A DNA stretch of 24,698 nucleotides from JBBTWV01 sp038062615 (GCA_038062615.1 JBBTWV010000041.1:1-24698), one strand, 5' to 3'; shown: positions 7,453 to 15,502, numbered from the stretch's first letter. Notes: generated by a model not told the origin, from the sequence alone. Numbers and translations: made by a program.

Positions 7453-9015
7453 TTAAAGAAGTGAAAGTGAAGGAGTTGTTTGCTGTGGTTGCGGCTGATT
7501 TTGCGGAGCTGGTGCAGGTGCTGGCAACGGGACTAGTGGCATTGGTACCGGCGTAGAAGTCCCGCTTGATACATTGGCGCTCTCTAAGACTCCTCTTCTC
7601 GTGCGTGCCGTTTCAGTTATAGAATCGTCACCGGATTTTTGGGAAAACTCTATGGCGAGTTCGTACTGTTGTAGCGCATCTTGCCTGTTTCCTTCTTTTT
7701 CTGCCAGCTGGCCCAAATTTAAATATGCGGCCGCCAATTCCGGATCGCGCTTTATGGCCGCTTGAAGGTGTTGGCGTGCGCCAATCAAATCTCCATTAGC
7801 AAATAGTCCCCAACCCAGTAAGTTCTCACCCATAGCGGTATCGGGGTGCGCATCATAGGCTTTTTGGCCCAGCTCAAGGGCTTCTTTTGGGAGTTGCAGG
7901 TGGTTGATGGCCAGAGCCATGGGGCGAATAAATCGTCGAATTTCCGAAGCGTCGGTGGTGGCCACTTCTTTATAGAGTGGGTATGCTTTGGCAAAATCAC
8001 TACGGTCAAAATAAATATCTGCCAGTTGGAGTTTTGCTGCAATGCGAGGCTGCCAACCTAATTTAAGCGCCGATTCAAAATCAAGAATGGCATCGGCTTG
8101 TTTTTGTAAATTACGACGCGCCATACCGCGGTAAAAAAATGCCGCTGGATGGCTGGCATCCAAATCAATGGCTTTGGCAAGGGAGTCTTCCGCATCCAGC
8201 CACTTTTCTTCATTCAAAAAAGCATGTCCTAAAATAATCCATACATCGCGGTAATCGTGTTGGGTTTTAATGGCATCAAAGGCGAGCTCAATGGCCAAAC
8301 CGTTCTCGCCCACTTGGTCAAAACCTTGTGCCAACTGGGCCTGCAGGTATTCTGTTTTGGCATCGCGAGCCAGTTCAAAATCGCGGTAGATGGTAAGAAA
8401 TTTTTGCGCATTGGATTTGAGATTTTCGTCGGCGCCGGCGGTGAGACTTTTGGTGAGTAAATCTTTAGACGCATTTTGATCATTCAAAAAAGCGGCAATG
8501 AGCCCTTGATAGTAGAGCGAAGTCTGGCTTGGAGGCGCGATAGCCCCAACTTTTGTTTTGGCATCAATGATTTTCCGCATGCCAAGCAAACTGCGCACTG
8601 TTTTTATTTTGATGAAAACGCCGCTTGGATTGAGTGCCTCGGCAAGCTCAAAATTCTGGAGTGCAGATTCATATTTTTTTTGGAGAAAAAACACGTCGCC
8701 AATTTTTTCATAAGGTCCAACTTCTTTGGGTTCAAGTTCTGATGCCTGTTGATAGGCCTCAAGGGCTTTTACGAAATTTCCGCGATACAGTGCGGTATCT
8801 CCTTCAGCCAAAAATTGCTGATATGTGGGATTTTTAATGACATTTTGCCTCGTTACGCGAACGGTACTGGTGCCGTTTTCTTGCACTGTGCTGCCGATAT
8901 CAAAAACGGGTAAATCTATAACTCCAAAAACGCTTAAACCTACAACAATCATGGCAATCGCCGCAGCGGCGAGAAGCCCTTGGAGTAGTCGTATCAGCCA
9001 GACTTTTAAATTCAT
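7453..9015 (-). CDS. Membrane-anchored TPR-repeat protein
   Basis: A 520-residue protein with a basic N-terminus and one membrane segment (about residues 8-32), then an extracytoplasmic or cytoplasmic array of roughly nine tetratricopeptide repeats spanning about 65-480. Clear repeats include AEGDTALYRGNFVKALEAYQ, AFFYRGMARRNLQKQADAI and AYLNLGQLAEKEGNRQDAL. The last 35 residues are rich in Pro, Ala and Gln with low complexity. TPR arrays hold protein partners together; no enzyme domain is visible. The start ATG overlaps the ruvC stop in an ATGA, and pilD follows after 10 bases, so a role in pilus or envelope assembly is possible but only inferred from position. Confidence 0.85.
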   Translation of the reverse strand: MNLKVWLIRLLQGLLAAAAIAMIVVGLSVFGVIDLPVFDIGSTVQENGTSTVRVTRQNVIKNPTYQQFLAEGDTALYRGNFVKALEAYQQASELEPKEVGPYEKIGDVFFLQKKYESALQNFELAEALNPSGVFIKIKTVRSLLGMRKIIDAKTKVGAIAPPSQTSLYYQGLIAAFLNDQNASKDLLTKSLTAGADENLKSNAQKFLTIYRDFELARDAKTEYLQAQLAQGFDQVGENGLAIELAFDAIKTQHDYRDVWIILGHAFLNEEKWLDAEDSLAKAIDLDASHPAAFFYRGMARRNLQKQADAILDFESALKLGWQPRIAAKLQLADIYFDRSDFAKAYPLYKEVATTDASEIRRFIRPMALAINHLQLPKEALELGQKAYDAHPDTAMGENLLGWGLFANGDLIGARQHLQAAIKRDPELAAAYLNLGQLAEKEGNRQDALQQYELAIEFSQKSGDDSITETARTRRGVLESANVSSGTSTPVPMPLVPLPAPAPAPQNQPQPQQTTPSLSLL

Positions 9016-9479
9016 GTCTTAGTCGTGAGGAAGCAGATGCCGCACGCAATGGCATCGGCGGTGTCATCGCTCTTCACATCAACCGCCAGGAGATATTGTA
9101 ACATCTTTCTGATTTGTAATTTATCAGCGCGTCCGTCGCCGGCTACGGAGAGCTTGATGTGCGAAGGATTGAGCTCTCGCGTGGGAACGCCACACTCTTC
9201 CAGCACTTCTAAAATCACTCCGCGAGCGTGCGAAACTTTTATGGCAGTGCGAACATTTTTTGAGAAAAATACCTCTTCTATGGCGGCGGCATCGGGTTTC
9301 CACTGCTTCAAAATGACCTTAAGATCATCGGCAATAGATCTCAGCCGATGCGGAAAAGGATTTTTTTTGTCGGTAAAAATGCGTCCAAAATCGAGTAACT
9401 TAAATTTCCCCTGCGGCTGCATTTCCAGAATCGCAAAACCCGTTCGTTCAATGCCCGGATCAATGCCAATAACACGCAT
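9012..9479 (-). CDS. ruvC: Holliday junction resolvase RuvC
   Basis: An endonuclease that cuts Holliday junctions symmetrically during recombination, working with RuvAB. The start at 9479 gives 155 residues beginning MRVIGIDPG; an upstream in-frame ATG at 9560 would add 27 residues unlike the family. All four acidic catalytic residues are visible: D7 in GIDPG, E68 in IEEVFF, and D139 and D142 in SDDTADA. The conserved ELNPSHIKLSVAGDGRADK region binds the junction. The gene begins 26 bases after pyruvate kinase and its stop overlaps the TPR gene start. ruvA and ruvB are not in the window. Confidence 0.96.
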   Translation of the reverse strand: MRVIGIDPGIERTGFAILEMQPQGKFKLLDFGRIFTDKKNPFPHRLRSIADDLKVILKQWKPDAAAIEEVFFSKNVRTAIKVSHARGVILEVLEECGVPTRELNPSHIKLSVAGDGRADKLQIRKMLQYLLAVDVKSDDTADAIACGICFLTTKT

Positions 9480-9505
9480 GCAAAAAGTATAACATGCGCT
9501 CCGAA

Positions 9506-10906
9506 CTAGATCATGGTGGTCGTTATGAGTTTTTCGCGTTTTCCAAAGCCCGCGTTGCACACCACGATTTCGTCACCGGTTTTCACAAGCTTGTGTTCCA
9601 ACAAGGTTTTTCGGATTTGGACGAGGGGAGTGTTGAGATGGATGAACTGGACGAATGAGTGTGTTACGCCCCAAACAAGGCGCATCTGCCTTGCTACATG
9701 CTGGTCGGGGGTAAAGACGATAACGGGAATAAATGGGCGATACTTGGCGATTTCTTGTGCCGTATAACCGCTGCGTGTAATGGCCACAATAAATTTCGCG
9801 GCGATGTCGTGGGCAAGTTTGGTGGCATTGAGACAGGTAGCATTGGTAATGGGCATGTCTTCTGGCCGCTTGAGATTAAGCAGATGAGGATGATCTTTGA
9901 GTTCGTGCTCTACGGCAGAGGCAACTCTTGCCAGGGTTTTAATAGCTTCCACGGGGTACTTTCCTACCGCTGTCTCGTTCGCAAGCATAAGTGCGTCAGC
10001 ATGATCAAAAATGGCGGTTGCCGCATCGGAAATTTCTGCACGCGTGGCACGCGGGCTCTCTACCATCGAGTTCAACATCTCCGTTGCCACAATTACGGGC
10101 TTCCCATACATATTAGAAAGATGAATAATCTTTTTTTGGTAGAGCGGAAGTTTTTCCGCTGGCAGTTCTACCCCCAAATCCCCGCGCGCCACCATAACGG
10201 CATCCGCGGCTTTAATAATGGACTCCATATTGGTGATAGCCTCATGTCTTTCAATTTTGGCGATGACCTTTGCCGGTGATTTTTTTTGCCGCAAAATCCG
10301 TTTGAGTTCAAAAATATTTTCCGCTTCTTTTACAAAAGAAAGCGCCACGTAATCCACATGGTGATGAATCCCAAAAGCGAGATCCTGCTTATCTTTTTTC
10401 GTAAGCGGATAAGCCGAAATAGAAGCCGTCGGCACATTGATGCCCTTATGCGTTTTAATCACACCACCGGCCTTCACTCGGCACTGTATTTTCGTTTTGA
10501 CGCTGTTTACTTCTATAACCGTCAGCTCAATAAGCCCGTCGCTCACTAAAATAGTATCTCCGGCATGAACATCTTTAGGCAAGTCATGATACTGAATGGG
10601 AATTGTGCCTTTTTCTTTTGTGATAGCCAATGTTATGATCTCTCCCTCTCGCGCTTCAACCCCTTCTTCCGGCAACTCTCCAACACGAATTTTAGGTCCC
10701 TGCAAATCCTGCATTATGGCAATCTCACGTCCCATTTCTTTAGAAAGTTCCCGAACGCGATGAATAATGCCGGCAAATTGCGGATACGTTCCATGCGAAA
10801 AATTGAGCCGCACGCAGTCTAATCCCGCCGCAATCATGCGCTTTAAAATGGCCTTGTCTTGCGATGCCGGCCCAATGGTTCCAATAATTTTCGTTCGATT
10901 TTCCAT
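9506..10906 (-). CDS. pyk: Pyruvate kinase
   Basis: The last step of glycolysis, forming pyruvate and ATP from phosphoenolpyruvate and ADP. The start at 10906 (MENRTKIIGTIGPAS) gives 466 residues, matching bacterial enzymes; a longer in-frame start at 10942 would read into the intergenic repeat. Family motifs in order: GTIGPAS, VRLNFSHG, MQDLQGPKIRVG, VIAKIERHEAI, MVARGDLGVELP, IVATEMLNSMVESPRATRAE (the signature helix) and ADALMLANETAVGKYP. The common SGETA appears as ANETA and KIEN as KIER, modest substitutions that probably keep activity. The C-terminal allosteric domain is present and no extra PEP-utiliser domain is fused. Repeat copy A lies immediately upstream. Confidence 0.96.
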   Translation of the reverse strand: MENRTKIIGTIGPASQDKAILKRMIAAGLDCVRLNFSHGTYPQFAGIIHRVRELSKEMGREIAIMQDLQGPKIRVGELPEEGVEAREGEIITLAITKEKGTIPIQYHDLPKDVHAGDTILVSDGLIELTVIEVNSVKTKIQCRVKAGGVIKTHKGINVPTASISAYPLTKKDKQDLAFGIHHHVDYVALSFVKEAENIFELKRILRQKKSPAKVIAKIERHEAITNMESIIKAADAVMVARGDLGVELPAEKLPLYQKKIIHLSNMYGKPVIVATEMLNSMVESPRATRAEISDAATAIFDHADALMLANETAVGKYPVEAIKTLARVASAVEHELKDHPHLLNLKRPEDMPITNATCLNATKLAHDIAAKFIVAITRSGYTAQEIAKYRPFIPVIVFTPDQHVARQMRLVWGVTHSFVQFIHLNTPLVQIRKTLLEHKLVKTGDEIVVCNAGFGKREKLITTTMI

Positions 10907-10917
10907 AATGCTTATTT

Positions 10918-10993
10918 TAGGGGCTCGCGTCGCCCCCTCCAACCGGCAAAGCCGGATTGGAGCCTCCCCCTCTCGCTCGCTTACGCTCGCTAT
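10918..10993 (-). repeat. Dispersed intergenic hairpin repeat, family 1, copy A
   Basis: A 76-base element almost identical to 14694-14768, with three substitutions and a small indel. It contains GGGGC...GCCCC, then a long stem made of TCCAA/TTGGA and CCGGC/GCCGG around an AAA loop, then GCTCGC tandem motifs. It lies between a hypothetical gene, whose TAG stop is formed by the end of the element, and pyk. Confidence 0.85.
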
Positions 10994-11310
10994 GCCGCCA
11001 GGGTTTGTGGAACGCGCTGGAGGCGAGCTAGGCCATGGCTTTGTACGAAAGTTTGTGCCGAATTTGCAATCTCCACGGCTTGTCGTTCAACCGCTGTGTC
11101 ATAACTTTCTGCAGTCAGTCGTAAACTTGGTTCTGGAGTGGCTGCGCCCGTTTCTTGTGGCTGTTCCAATGTTGCTTGTGCCACGTCTTGCTGTAATTGC
11201 GTCTGGGTTTGTTCCACCGGCCTTCCTTGTTCAGCAATAGTTGGTGGAGCTTGAACCGCGGCCGGCTCTACCGGAAGCGCGTCCTGGGTTGTGGATACTT
11301 CTCCTGCCAT
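10990..11310 (-). CDS. Small hypothetical protein, Gln/Pro/Ala-rich
   Basis: A 106-residue protein of no recognised family. The first 65 residues are low-complexity, rich in Gln, Pro, Ala, Thr and Glu (for example QTQTQLQQDVAQATLEQ), and probably disordered. The last 40 residues look helical (SYDTAVERQAVEIANSAQTF). There is no signal peptide or membrane segment. It starts 8 bases after the coiled-coil gene 11319-11639, so the two are probably expressed together. The final residues and the stop codon run into repeat copy A, which suggests the original 3' end was changed when the repeat arrived. The gene is supported by spacing and strand rather than by homology. Confidence 0.55.
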   Translation of the reverse strand: MAGEVSTTQDALPVEPAAVQAPPTIAEQGRPVEQTQTQLQQDVAQATLEQPQETGAATPEPSLRLTAESYDTAVERQAVEIANSAQTFVQSHGLARLQRVPQTLAA

Positions 11311-11318
11311 AAGTTATT

Positions 11319-11639
11319 TTAAAGTTTTGAGAGTTGATCTTCAAGCCCGGCTAAAATTTGCACTTCTTTTTTGCGCACAATTTCTTCCAATTTGCGCATC
11401 GTTCCTCTCGTTGAATGATCCACTTCATTTTTAAGTACCGTCAGCGCGGCTTCTAATTCCGCCTTTTGATCTTTAAGGACTTCTTCCCGTCCTTCTTTAT
11501 CTCCATCCGGAATTTGCTTCAGCTTTGCCTGCGCCCGCGTTTTGGCATCTTCGCACTTTTTATTAAAATCATCCTGTAATTTAAGCAGGTAAGCGCGTTG
11601 GTCATCAATGGTTTTTTGATATTCTTGGTCGAGGGTCAT
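11319..11639 (-). CDS. Small hypothetical coiled-coil protein
   Basis: A 106-residue, highly charged protein that appears helical throughout, with heptad-like hydrophobic spacing typical of a coiled coil (for example VLKDQKAELEAALTVLKNEV around 55-75). No membrane segment, cysteine pair or catalytic motif is seen apart from one Cys. It follows a probable terminator after glmS and begins an apparent two-gene unit with 10990-11310, separated by 8 bases. Function is unknown; a structural or chaperone-like role is only a guess. Confidence 0.65.
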   Translation of the reverse strand: MTLDQEYQKTIDDQRAYLLKLQDDFNKKCEDAKTRAQAKLKQIPDGDKEGREEVLKDQKAELEAALTVLKNEVDHSTRGTMRKLEEIVRKKEVQILAGLEDQLSKL

Positions 11640-11675
11640 ATTTTTATCTTATATTCTTCTGTTTATTCTACCATA

Positions 11676-11706
11676 AAAGCTCTTAAAAGAGAAGGCTTCC
11701 TCTTTT
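11676..11706 (-). terminator. Possible terminator / alternative stem-loops after glmS
   Basis: Downstream of the glmS stop on the minus strand, AAAAGAGGAAG can pair with CTTCTCTTTT. The right arm can instead form a second hairpin, CTCTT/AAGAG, followed by CTTTT. The second resembles a weak intrinsic terminator. The two structures exclude each other. Confidence 0.4.
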
Positions 11707-11727
11707 CGCCTTAGCGGTGAGCTTATC

Positions 11728-13542
11728 CTATTTCACTGTCACCGACTTTGCCAAATTCCTCGGCATATCCGGGTCATTTTTCCTCAAAACGGCCAGTTGG
11801 TAGGCCAAAATTTGCACGGGGATAATGTTGACGATAGGGGAGGCAGAGCCCACATCGGGCACACGAATCCAGTAATCAAAAACTTCTTCACGCTTTGGGG
11901 CCACACCAATAATAAACCCTCCTCGCGCTTTAATTTCCATGGCGTTAGAAAGCACATCTTCCCGCGTGTCATCATTGGAAACTAAAACAATGCAGGGTGT
12001 TCCCTTGCTAATGAGCGCGATAGGCCCATGCTTTAACTCTCCGCCAGCAAAACCTTCGGCATGAATATACGAAACTTCTTGCAGTTTAATAGCGGCTTCC
12101 AAAGCCATGGGATAGTTTACGCCGCGGCCAATCACGTACATGCTCTCCACATTTTTTATTTGCTGGGCGAGTTTAAGAATATGCTCTTCATAGCGAGGGT
12201 TGAGCATGTCATTAATTTGGGAAGCGGCTTCCACTAAAACTTTGCGACCCTCATTGAGCTTGCCCGCCGCGCAGTAGGCTAAAAGTAAAGTGAGTGCCAG
12301 TTGCGCCGTTGTGGCCTTAGTTGAGGCCACGGCTTTTTCTGGCCCGGCATTAAGATGGACCGAAAGATCCGCCATGCGATCCATGCTGGAACCTTCTACA
12401 TTTACAATAGTGAGAAGCCGAGCGCCTTTTTTTTGCCCTGCTTCCAGGGCTTCCAGTGTGTCGGCGGTTTCACCGCTTTGCGAAATGGCAATCATAAGGC
12501 TGCCCTTTTTAATAAAGTGCTGAAAACTTGAAAACTCCGACCCAAATACCGAGTTTACATGCATTTTGGCGATATTGGAGAAAAAATATTCCGCGGCCAT
12601 GCACACCTTCCCGGCCGTTCCGCAGCCCACAAAGTAGGTTCCAAAAGCTTGGGTAATGGCCTTGGCAACTTTTTTCAATAATTTTTCATCTTGATTGATG
12701 GCGCGATGGATCGTCTCTTTTTGCTCCATGATTTCTTTAAGCATGAAGTGTTCAAATTTTCCTTTTTCGGCTTCTTCTGCTTTTAAGTGGATGGTTATGA
12801 CTCGCTTTTCAATAGGCTTGCCGGTTTGAATATTCATAAAACCATGCTGGTCGCCGATGGTTATCATTTCTTCATCATCCAAATACATCACGCGGTTGGT
12901 ATACTCCAAAAAAGCGGGAATATCGGACGCGACAAAATATTCGCTATCTTCTCCAATTCCCACAATGAGCGGAGACCCTCGCCGAGCCGCAATGAGAACA
13001 TCAGAATCCTTGCACATAAACAAAAAAGCATATCTGCCTTTTAATTCGTTGAGGGCTTTACGCACCGCCGTTTGAAAAACTTCGCGAGAAACTTTTCCTT
13101 TATATTTTTTGAGATTTTCTTCCACCAAATGAGCCGCTACTTCGGTGTCCGTTTCAGAAATAAACGTATGACCTTTTTTCATCAACTTCTTTTTGAGTGG
13201 AAGATAGTTCTCAATAATGCCGTTATGGATAACCACCACGCGATTTTGGCAGCTGGCATGCGGGTGCGCGTTACGTTGCGTTACGCCTCCATGCGTGGCC
13301 CAGCGCGAGTGTGCCATAGCAAGTTGGCCCGCTGGAAGTTTCAGTTTTTTGAGTTCAAGCTCGCCAATTTTACCGGTTTTCTTACAAACAAAGATTCTTG
13401 ACTCTTGATTCTTGACTCTTGACTCTTCTTTCACCGCAACACCCCAAGAATCATATCCCCGATATTCGAGTTTCTTAAGCCCGAGGAGCACCAGCTCTCC
13501 TGCATTGGTCCGTTTTCCGCGATACGCAATAATGCCGCACAT
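11728..13542 (-). CDS. glmS: Glutamine-fructose-6-phosphate aminotransferase (isomerizing)
   Basis: Makes glucosamine-6-phosphate from fructose-6-phosphate and glutamine, the entry step to peptidoglycan and amino-sugar synthesis. It has 604 residues, near the usual 609. The glutaminase domain starts MCGIIAYRG with catalytic Cys2 and has HSRWATHG. Two SIS sugar domains follow, with GCGTAGKV, SQSGETADTLEAL and EGFAGGELKHGPIAL, and the family end NLAKSVTVK. Oddity: residues about 39-50 (EESRVKNQESRI) are encoded by heptamer repeats (13393-13425) in a loop that is short and variable in relatives. A second heptamer tract in the opposite orientation sits just before the start codon. No Shine-Dalgarno is visible. 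Confidence 0.96.
   Translation of the reverse strand: MCGIIAYRGKRTNAGELVLLGLKKLEYRGYDSWGVAVKEESRVKNQESRIFVCKKTGKIGELELKKLKLPAGQLAMAHSRWATHGGVTQRNAHPHASCQNRVVVIHNGIIENYLPLKKKLMKKGHTFISETDTEVAAHLVEENLKKYKGKVSREVFQTAVRKALNELKGRYAFLFMCKDSDVLIAARRGSPLIVGIGEDSEYFVASDIPAFLEYTNRVMYLDDEEMITIGDQHGFMNIQTGKPIEKRVITIHLKAEEAEKGKFEHFMLKEIMEQKETIHRAINQDEKLLKKVAKAITQAFGTYFVGCGTAGKVCMAAEYFFSNIAKMHVNSVFGSEFSSFQHFIKKGSLMIAISQSGETADTLEALEAGQKKGARLLTIVNVEGSSMDRMADLSVHLNAGPEKAVASTKATTAQLALTLLLAYCAAGKLNEGRKVLVEAASQINDMLNPRYEEHILKLAQQIKNVESMYVIGRGVNYPMALEAAIKLQEVSYIHAEGFAGGELKHGPIALISKGTPCIVLVSNDDTREDVLSNAMEIKARGGFIIGVAPKREEVFDYWIRVPDVGSASPIVNIIPVQILAYQLAVLRKNDPDMPRNLAKSVTVK
13393..13425 (-). repeat. Heptamer repeat tract inside glmS
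   Basis: Four full copies plus five bases of GARTCAA read on the coding strand. They encode the extra residues at about 40-50 of GlmS. Because the unit is seven bases, a change of one copy would shift the frame. Confidence 0.85.
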
Positions 13543-13548
13543 AGAATA

Positions 13549-13580
13549 GAATCAGGAATCAAGAATCAGGAATCAAGAAT
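13549..13580 (+). repeat. Heptamer repeat tract in glmS leader
   Basis: Four copies of GAATCAR plus GAAT on the plus strand, starting 6 bases upstream of the glmS start codon. The orientation is inverted relative to the tract inside glmS, so the two could base-pair in the mRNA. Confidence 0.85.
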
Positions 13581-13631
13581 TATTTAAAAAATGCAAAAAT
13601 AGAAATGCGATGCAAAGCCCTGAACGCTCGT

Positions 13632-14678
13632 TCATTCTAATCGAATCGTGACCTCTTGTATAGCTTTCGGGCTCCTGGTGAGGTTACGCACCCCATTTTT
13701 TTGCACTAGAACCATGTCTTCCAGTCGTACCCCAAACTTGCCTGGCAAGTAGATGCCGGGTTCAATAGTCACCACCGATCCTTCGGGAATTTTGCCCGTA
13801 TATTTTTGTGAGAGATTCGGAAGTTCGTGGATATCCAAGCCTACGCCATGTCCTAGCGAGTGTCCAAAATACTTCCCAAAACCTGCTTTTTCTATCACGG
13901 ATCTTGCCCAGGTGTCGCCATTTTTCCCGCTTACGCCGGCTTTGAGTTTTTTCTCAGCGGATATTTGCGCCTCCTTCACCAACTCATAAATTTTTGTCTG
14001 TTCCGCGGTTGGTTTCTTGGTAAACAGCACTCGCGTCATATCGGAGCAGTATCCTTTATAAATCACACCCATATCAATAAGAATCATGTCGCCCTTTTTC
14101 AACTTTTTATGACTATTTTGATGATGCGGCGAGGCACTGTTCTCGTTGATCCCCACAATTGGCGGGAAAGAAATATCATCAGCACCCAATTCGTGCGCTA
14201 GTGACTCTATCTTCCAATCAATTTCATGTTCGCTTACGCCAGATTTGAGCCACCTTCGGAGAATATCCAAAATGGCATCGGTGATTTTTTGCGCTCGCTC
14301 AATATTGGCCAGTTCAAAAGGTTTTTTGATCATTCGCCGCTTTGAGAGCTCATCTCCAATATCCACTATCTTGGTGTTTTTGGAGATTTTTTTGAGATAT
14401 TTCCAAAATTGCAAAGTCATATCACCACCTTCAATGCCTAGTTGCCGCACGCGCTCTTTTTGCAGAAAAATTTTCCATGATTTTTCAAATCCGCCGGTAA
14501 TATCAATCACCACAAAGTTCTTTGGCAAAACGGATTTAGCCACCAAATGGTATCGCGCATCCGTAAACAAAAATCCACGTTTCCCATTGAGTGCAAGATA
14601 CCCTGATGTTCCCGTGAAGCCGGAAAAATAACGAATATTGGTTTTATTGGTAACCAAAAGGGTTTTAGGAAGCGCCAT
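13632..14678 (-). CDS. M24-family metallopeptidase (Xaa-Pro aminopeptidase/dipeptidase)
   Basis: A cytosolic peptidase that removes residues next to proline. The 348 residues comprise a creatinase-type N-terminal domain (about 1-125, with NIRYFSGFTGTSGYLAL) and the catalytic pita-bread domain. The five metal ligands are visible: two Asp in LIDMGVIYKGYCSDMTRV, His in FGHSLGHGVGLDIHE, and Glu residues in TIEPGIYLPG and GVRLEDMVLV. The length fits PepQ/YpdF-like enzymes rather than the longer PepP. The start codon lies inside a perfect 12-base palindrome (14672-14683). Repeat copy B lies between this gene and the regulator gene upstream. The exact substrate preference cannot be read from the sequence. 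Confidence 0.92.
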   Translation of the reverse strand: MALPKTLLVTNKTNIRYFSGFTGTSGYLALNGKRGFLFTDARYHLVAKSVLPKNFVVIDITGGFEKSWKIFLQKERVRQLGIEGGDMTLQFWKYLKKISKNTKIVDIGDELSKRRMIKKPFELANIERAQKITDAILDILRRWLKSGVSEHEIDWKIESLAHELGADDISFPPIVGINENSASPHHQNSHKKLKKGDMILIDMGVIYKGYCSDMTRVLFTKKPTAEQTKIYELVKEAQISAEKKLKAGVSGKNGDTWARSVIEKAGFGKYFGHSLGHGVGLDIHELPNLSQKYTGKIPEGSVVTIEPGIYLPGKFGVRLEDMVLVQKNGVRNLTRSPKAIQEVTIRLE

Positions 14679-14683
14679 GGCGC
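14672..14683. other. Perfect 12-base palindrome over the start codon of the M24 peptidase
   Basis: GCGCCATGGCGC is its own reverse complement, and its central ATG is the start codon. It could fold into a small hairpin or simply reflect chance. Confidence 0.5.
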
Positions 14684-14693
14684 CATCTTATCA

Positions 14694-14768
14694 TAGGGGC
14701 TCGCGTCGCCCCCTCCAGCCAGCAAAGCCGGACTGGAGCCTCCCCCTCTCGCTCGCTGTGCTCGCTAT
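14694..14768 (-). repeat. Dispersed intergenic hairpin repeat, family 1, copy B
   Basis: A 75-base copy of the element at 10918-10993. The outer stem has changed from TCCAA/TTGGA to TCCAG/CTGGA, a paired change that keeps the base pair. The inner stem has one mismatch. It ends directly at the stop codon of the regulator gene. Confidence 0.85.
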
Positions 14769-15455
14769 CTACTGTTTCTCCTTTCGTTTATCAAAAATGT
14801 AGCCGATGCAGTGAATCGTGTGGATGAGTTTTTCTCGGAAGGGTCCATCAATTTTTCGCCGCAAGCGGTTAATGTGAACGTCCACCGTATTGCTGGCAAA
14901 GTTAGCATTGCGATCCCACACATGTTCCAAAATCGCATTGCGTGTAAGCACCTTGCCCCGATTACAAATAAAAAATTCCAGCAGCGCAAACTCCTTATTT
15001 CGCAGCGGGATCATGCGATTATTCCGTTTTGCCCAGCGCAACTCCGTATCCAGCCACACATCAAATCCGCGTATCCATCGGCTCTCCTCAGTTGTCTCGC
15101 GCTTGTAAATCATATTTTTTAGCCGCATTGCCACCATGTGGTAAGAAAGCGGTTTGGCAAAATACCGATTGGCGCCGAGTTCCAGGGACATTTGTTTGGT
15201 TTCTTCATTTTCGGTCTCATCAATGATTACAATCGGCAAGGTATACCTCTTTTTTCTTAAATCTCGGACCGCTTCCAAGATGTCCCGGTCGGGAGATTGG
15301 CAATACATTATCAAAATATTGGCTTCAAACAGGGAATTCTCAAAATCTTGAGCCGGTGGCCAAAGCCGGCTTTCTACCTCCATGTTCTCAAAGCGCAGTC
15401 CTCTCTGGATGGAGCCGATTCTCTTGCCAGGTTTGTGGAGGAGCATGGCGAGCAT
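14769..15455 (-). CDS. OmpR-family response regulator with atypical receiver domain
   Basis: A 228-residue DNA-binding protein. Residues about 130-225 form an OmpR/PhoB winged helix (IPLRNKEFALLEFFICNRGK, NTVDVHINRLRRKID, IHTIHCIGYIF). Residues 1-120 fold like a receiver: the LPIVIIDE strand and ANRYFAKPLSY with the conserved Lys-Pro are in place. The acidic pair at the first strand is missing, and the phosphoacceptor site reads LIMYCQSPDRD with no Asp at the strand end. It is therefore probably not controlled by phosphorylation. No sensor kinase is adjacent. It starts the minus-strand run and is divergent from rlmN. Either Met1 or Met4 could be the start. Confidence 0.85.
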   Translation of the reverse strand: MLAMLLHKPGKRIGSIQRGLRFENMEVESRLWPPAQDFENSLFEANILIMYCQSPDRDILEAVRDLRKKRYTLPIVIIDETENEETKQMSLELGANRYFAKPLSYHMVAMRLKNMIYKRETTEESRWIRGFDVWLDTELRWAKRNNRMIPLRNKEFALLEFFICNRGKVLTRNAILEHVWDRNANFASNTVDVHINRLRRKIDGPFREKLIHTIHCIGYIFDKRKEKQ

Positions 15456-15502
15456 ACGAGGGAAAGGTTATAATCTAAAGGCGAATTTGAGTCCAAGGCT
15501 TC

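Noticed and set aside
9480..9560. N-terminal extension of RuvC
   Set aside because: RuvC proteins begin directly with the M-x-V-x-G-x-DPG strand; the extension has no similarity to the family.
9659..10279. 206-codon plus-strand frame
   Set aside because: Complement of pyruvate kinase; no motif or promoter.
10918..10993. Family 1 repeat as a simple intrinsic terminator
   Set aside because: Strong hairpins are present but no T-run follows on the minus strand in either copy.
13393..13580. Possible CRISPR-like array from the regularly repeated heptamers
   Set aside because: The units are only 7 bases and contiguous, with no spacers, and no cas genes are present.
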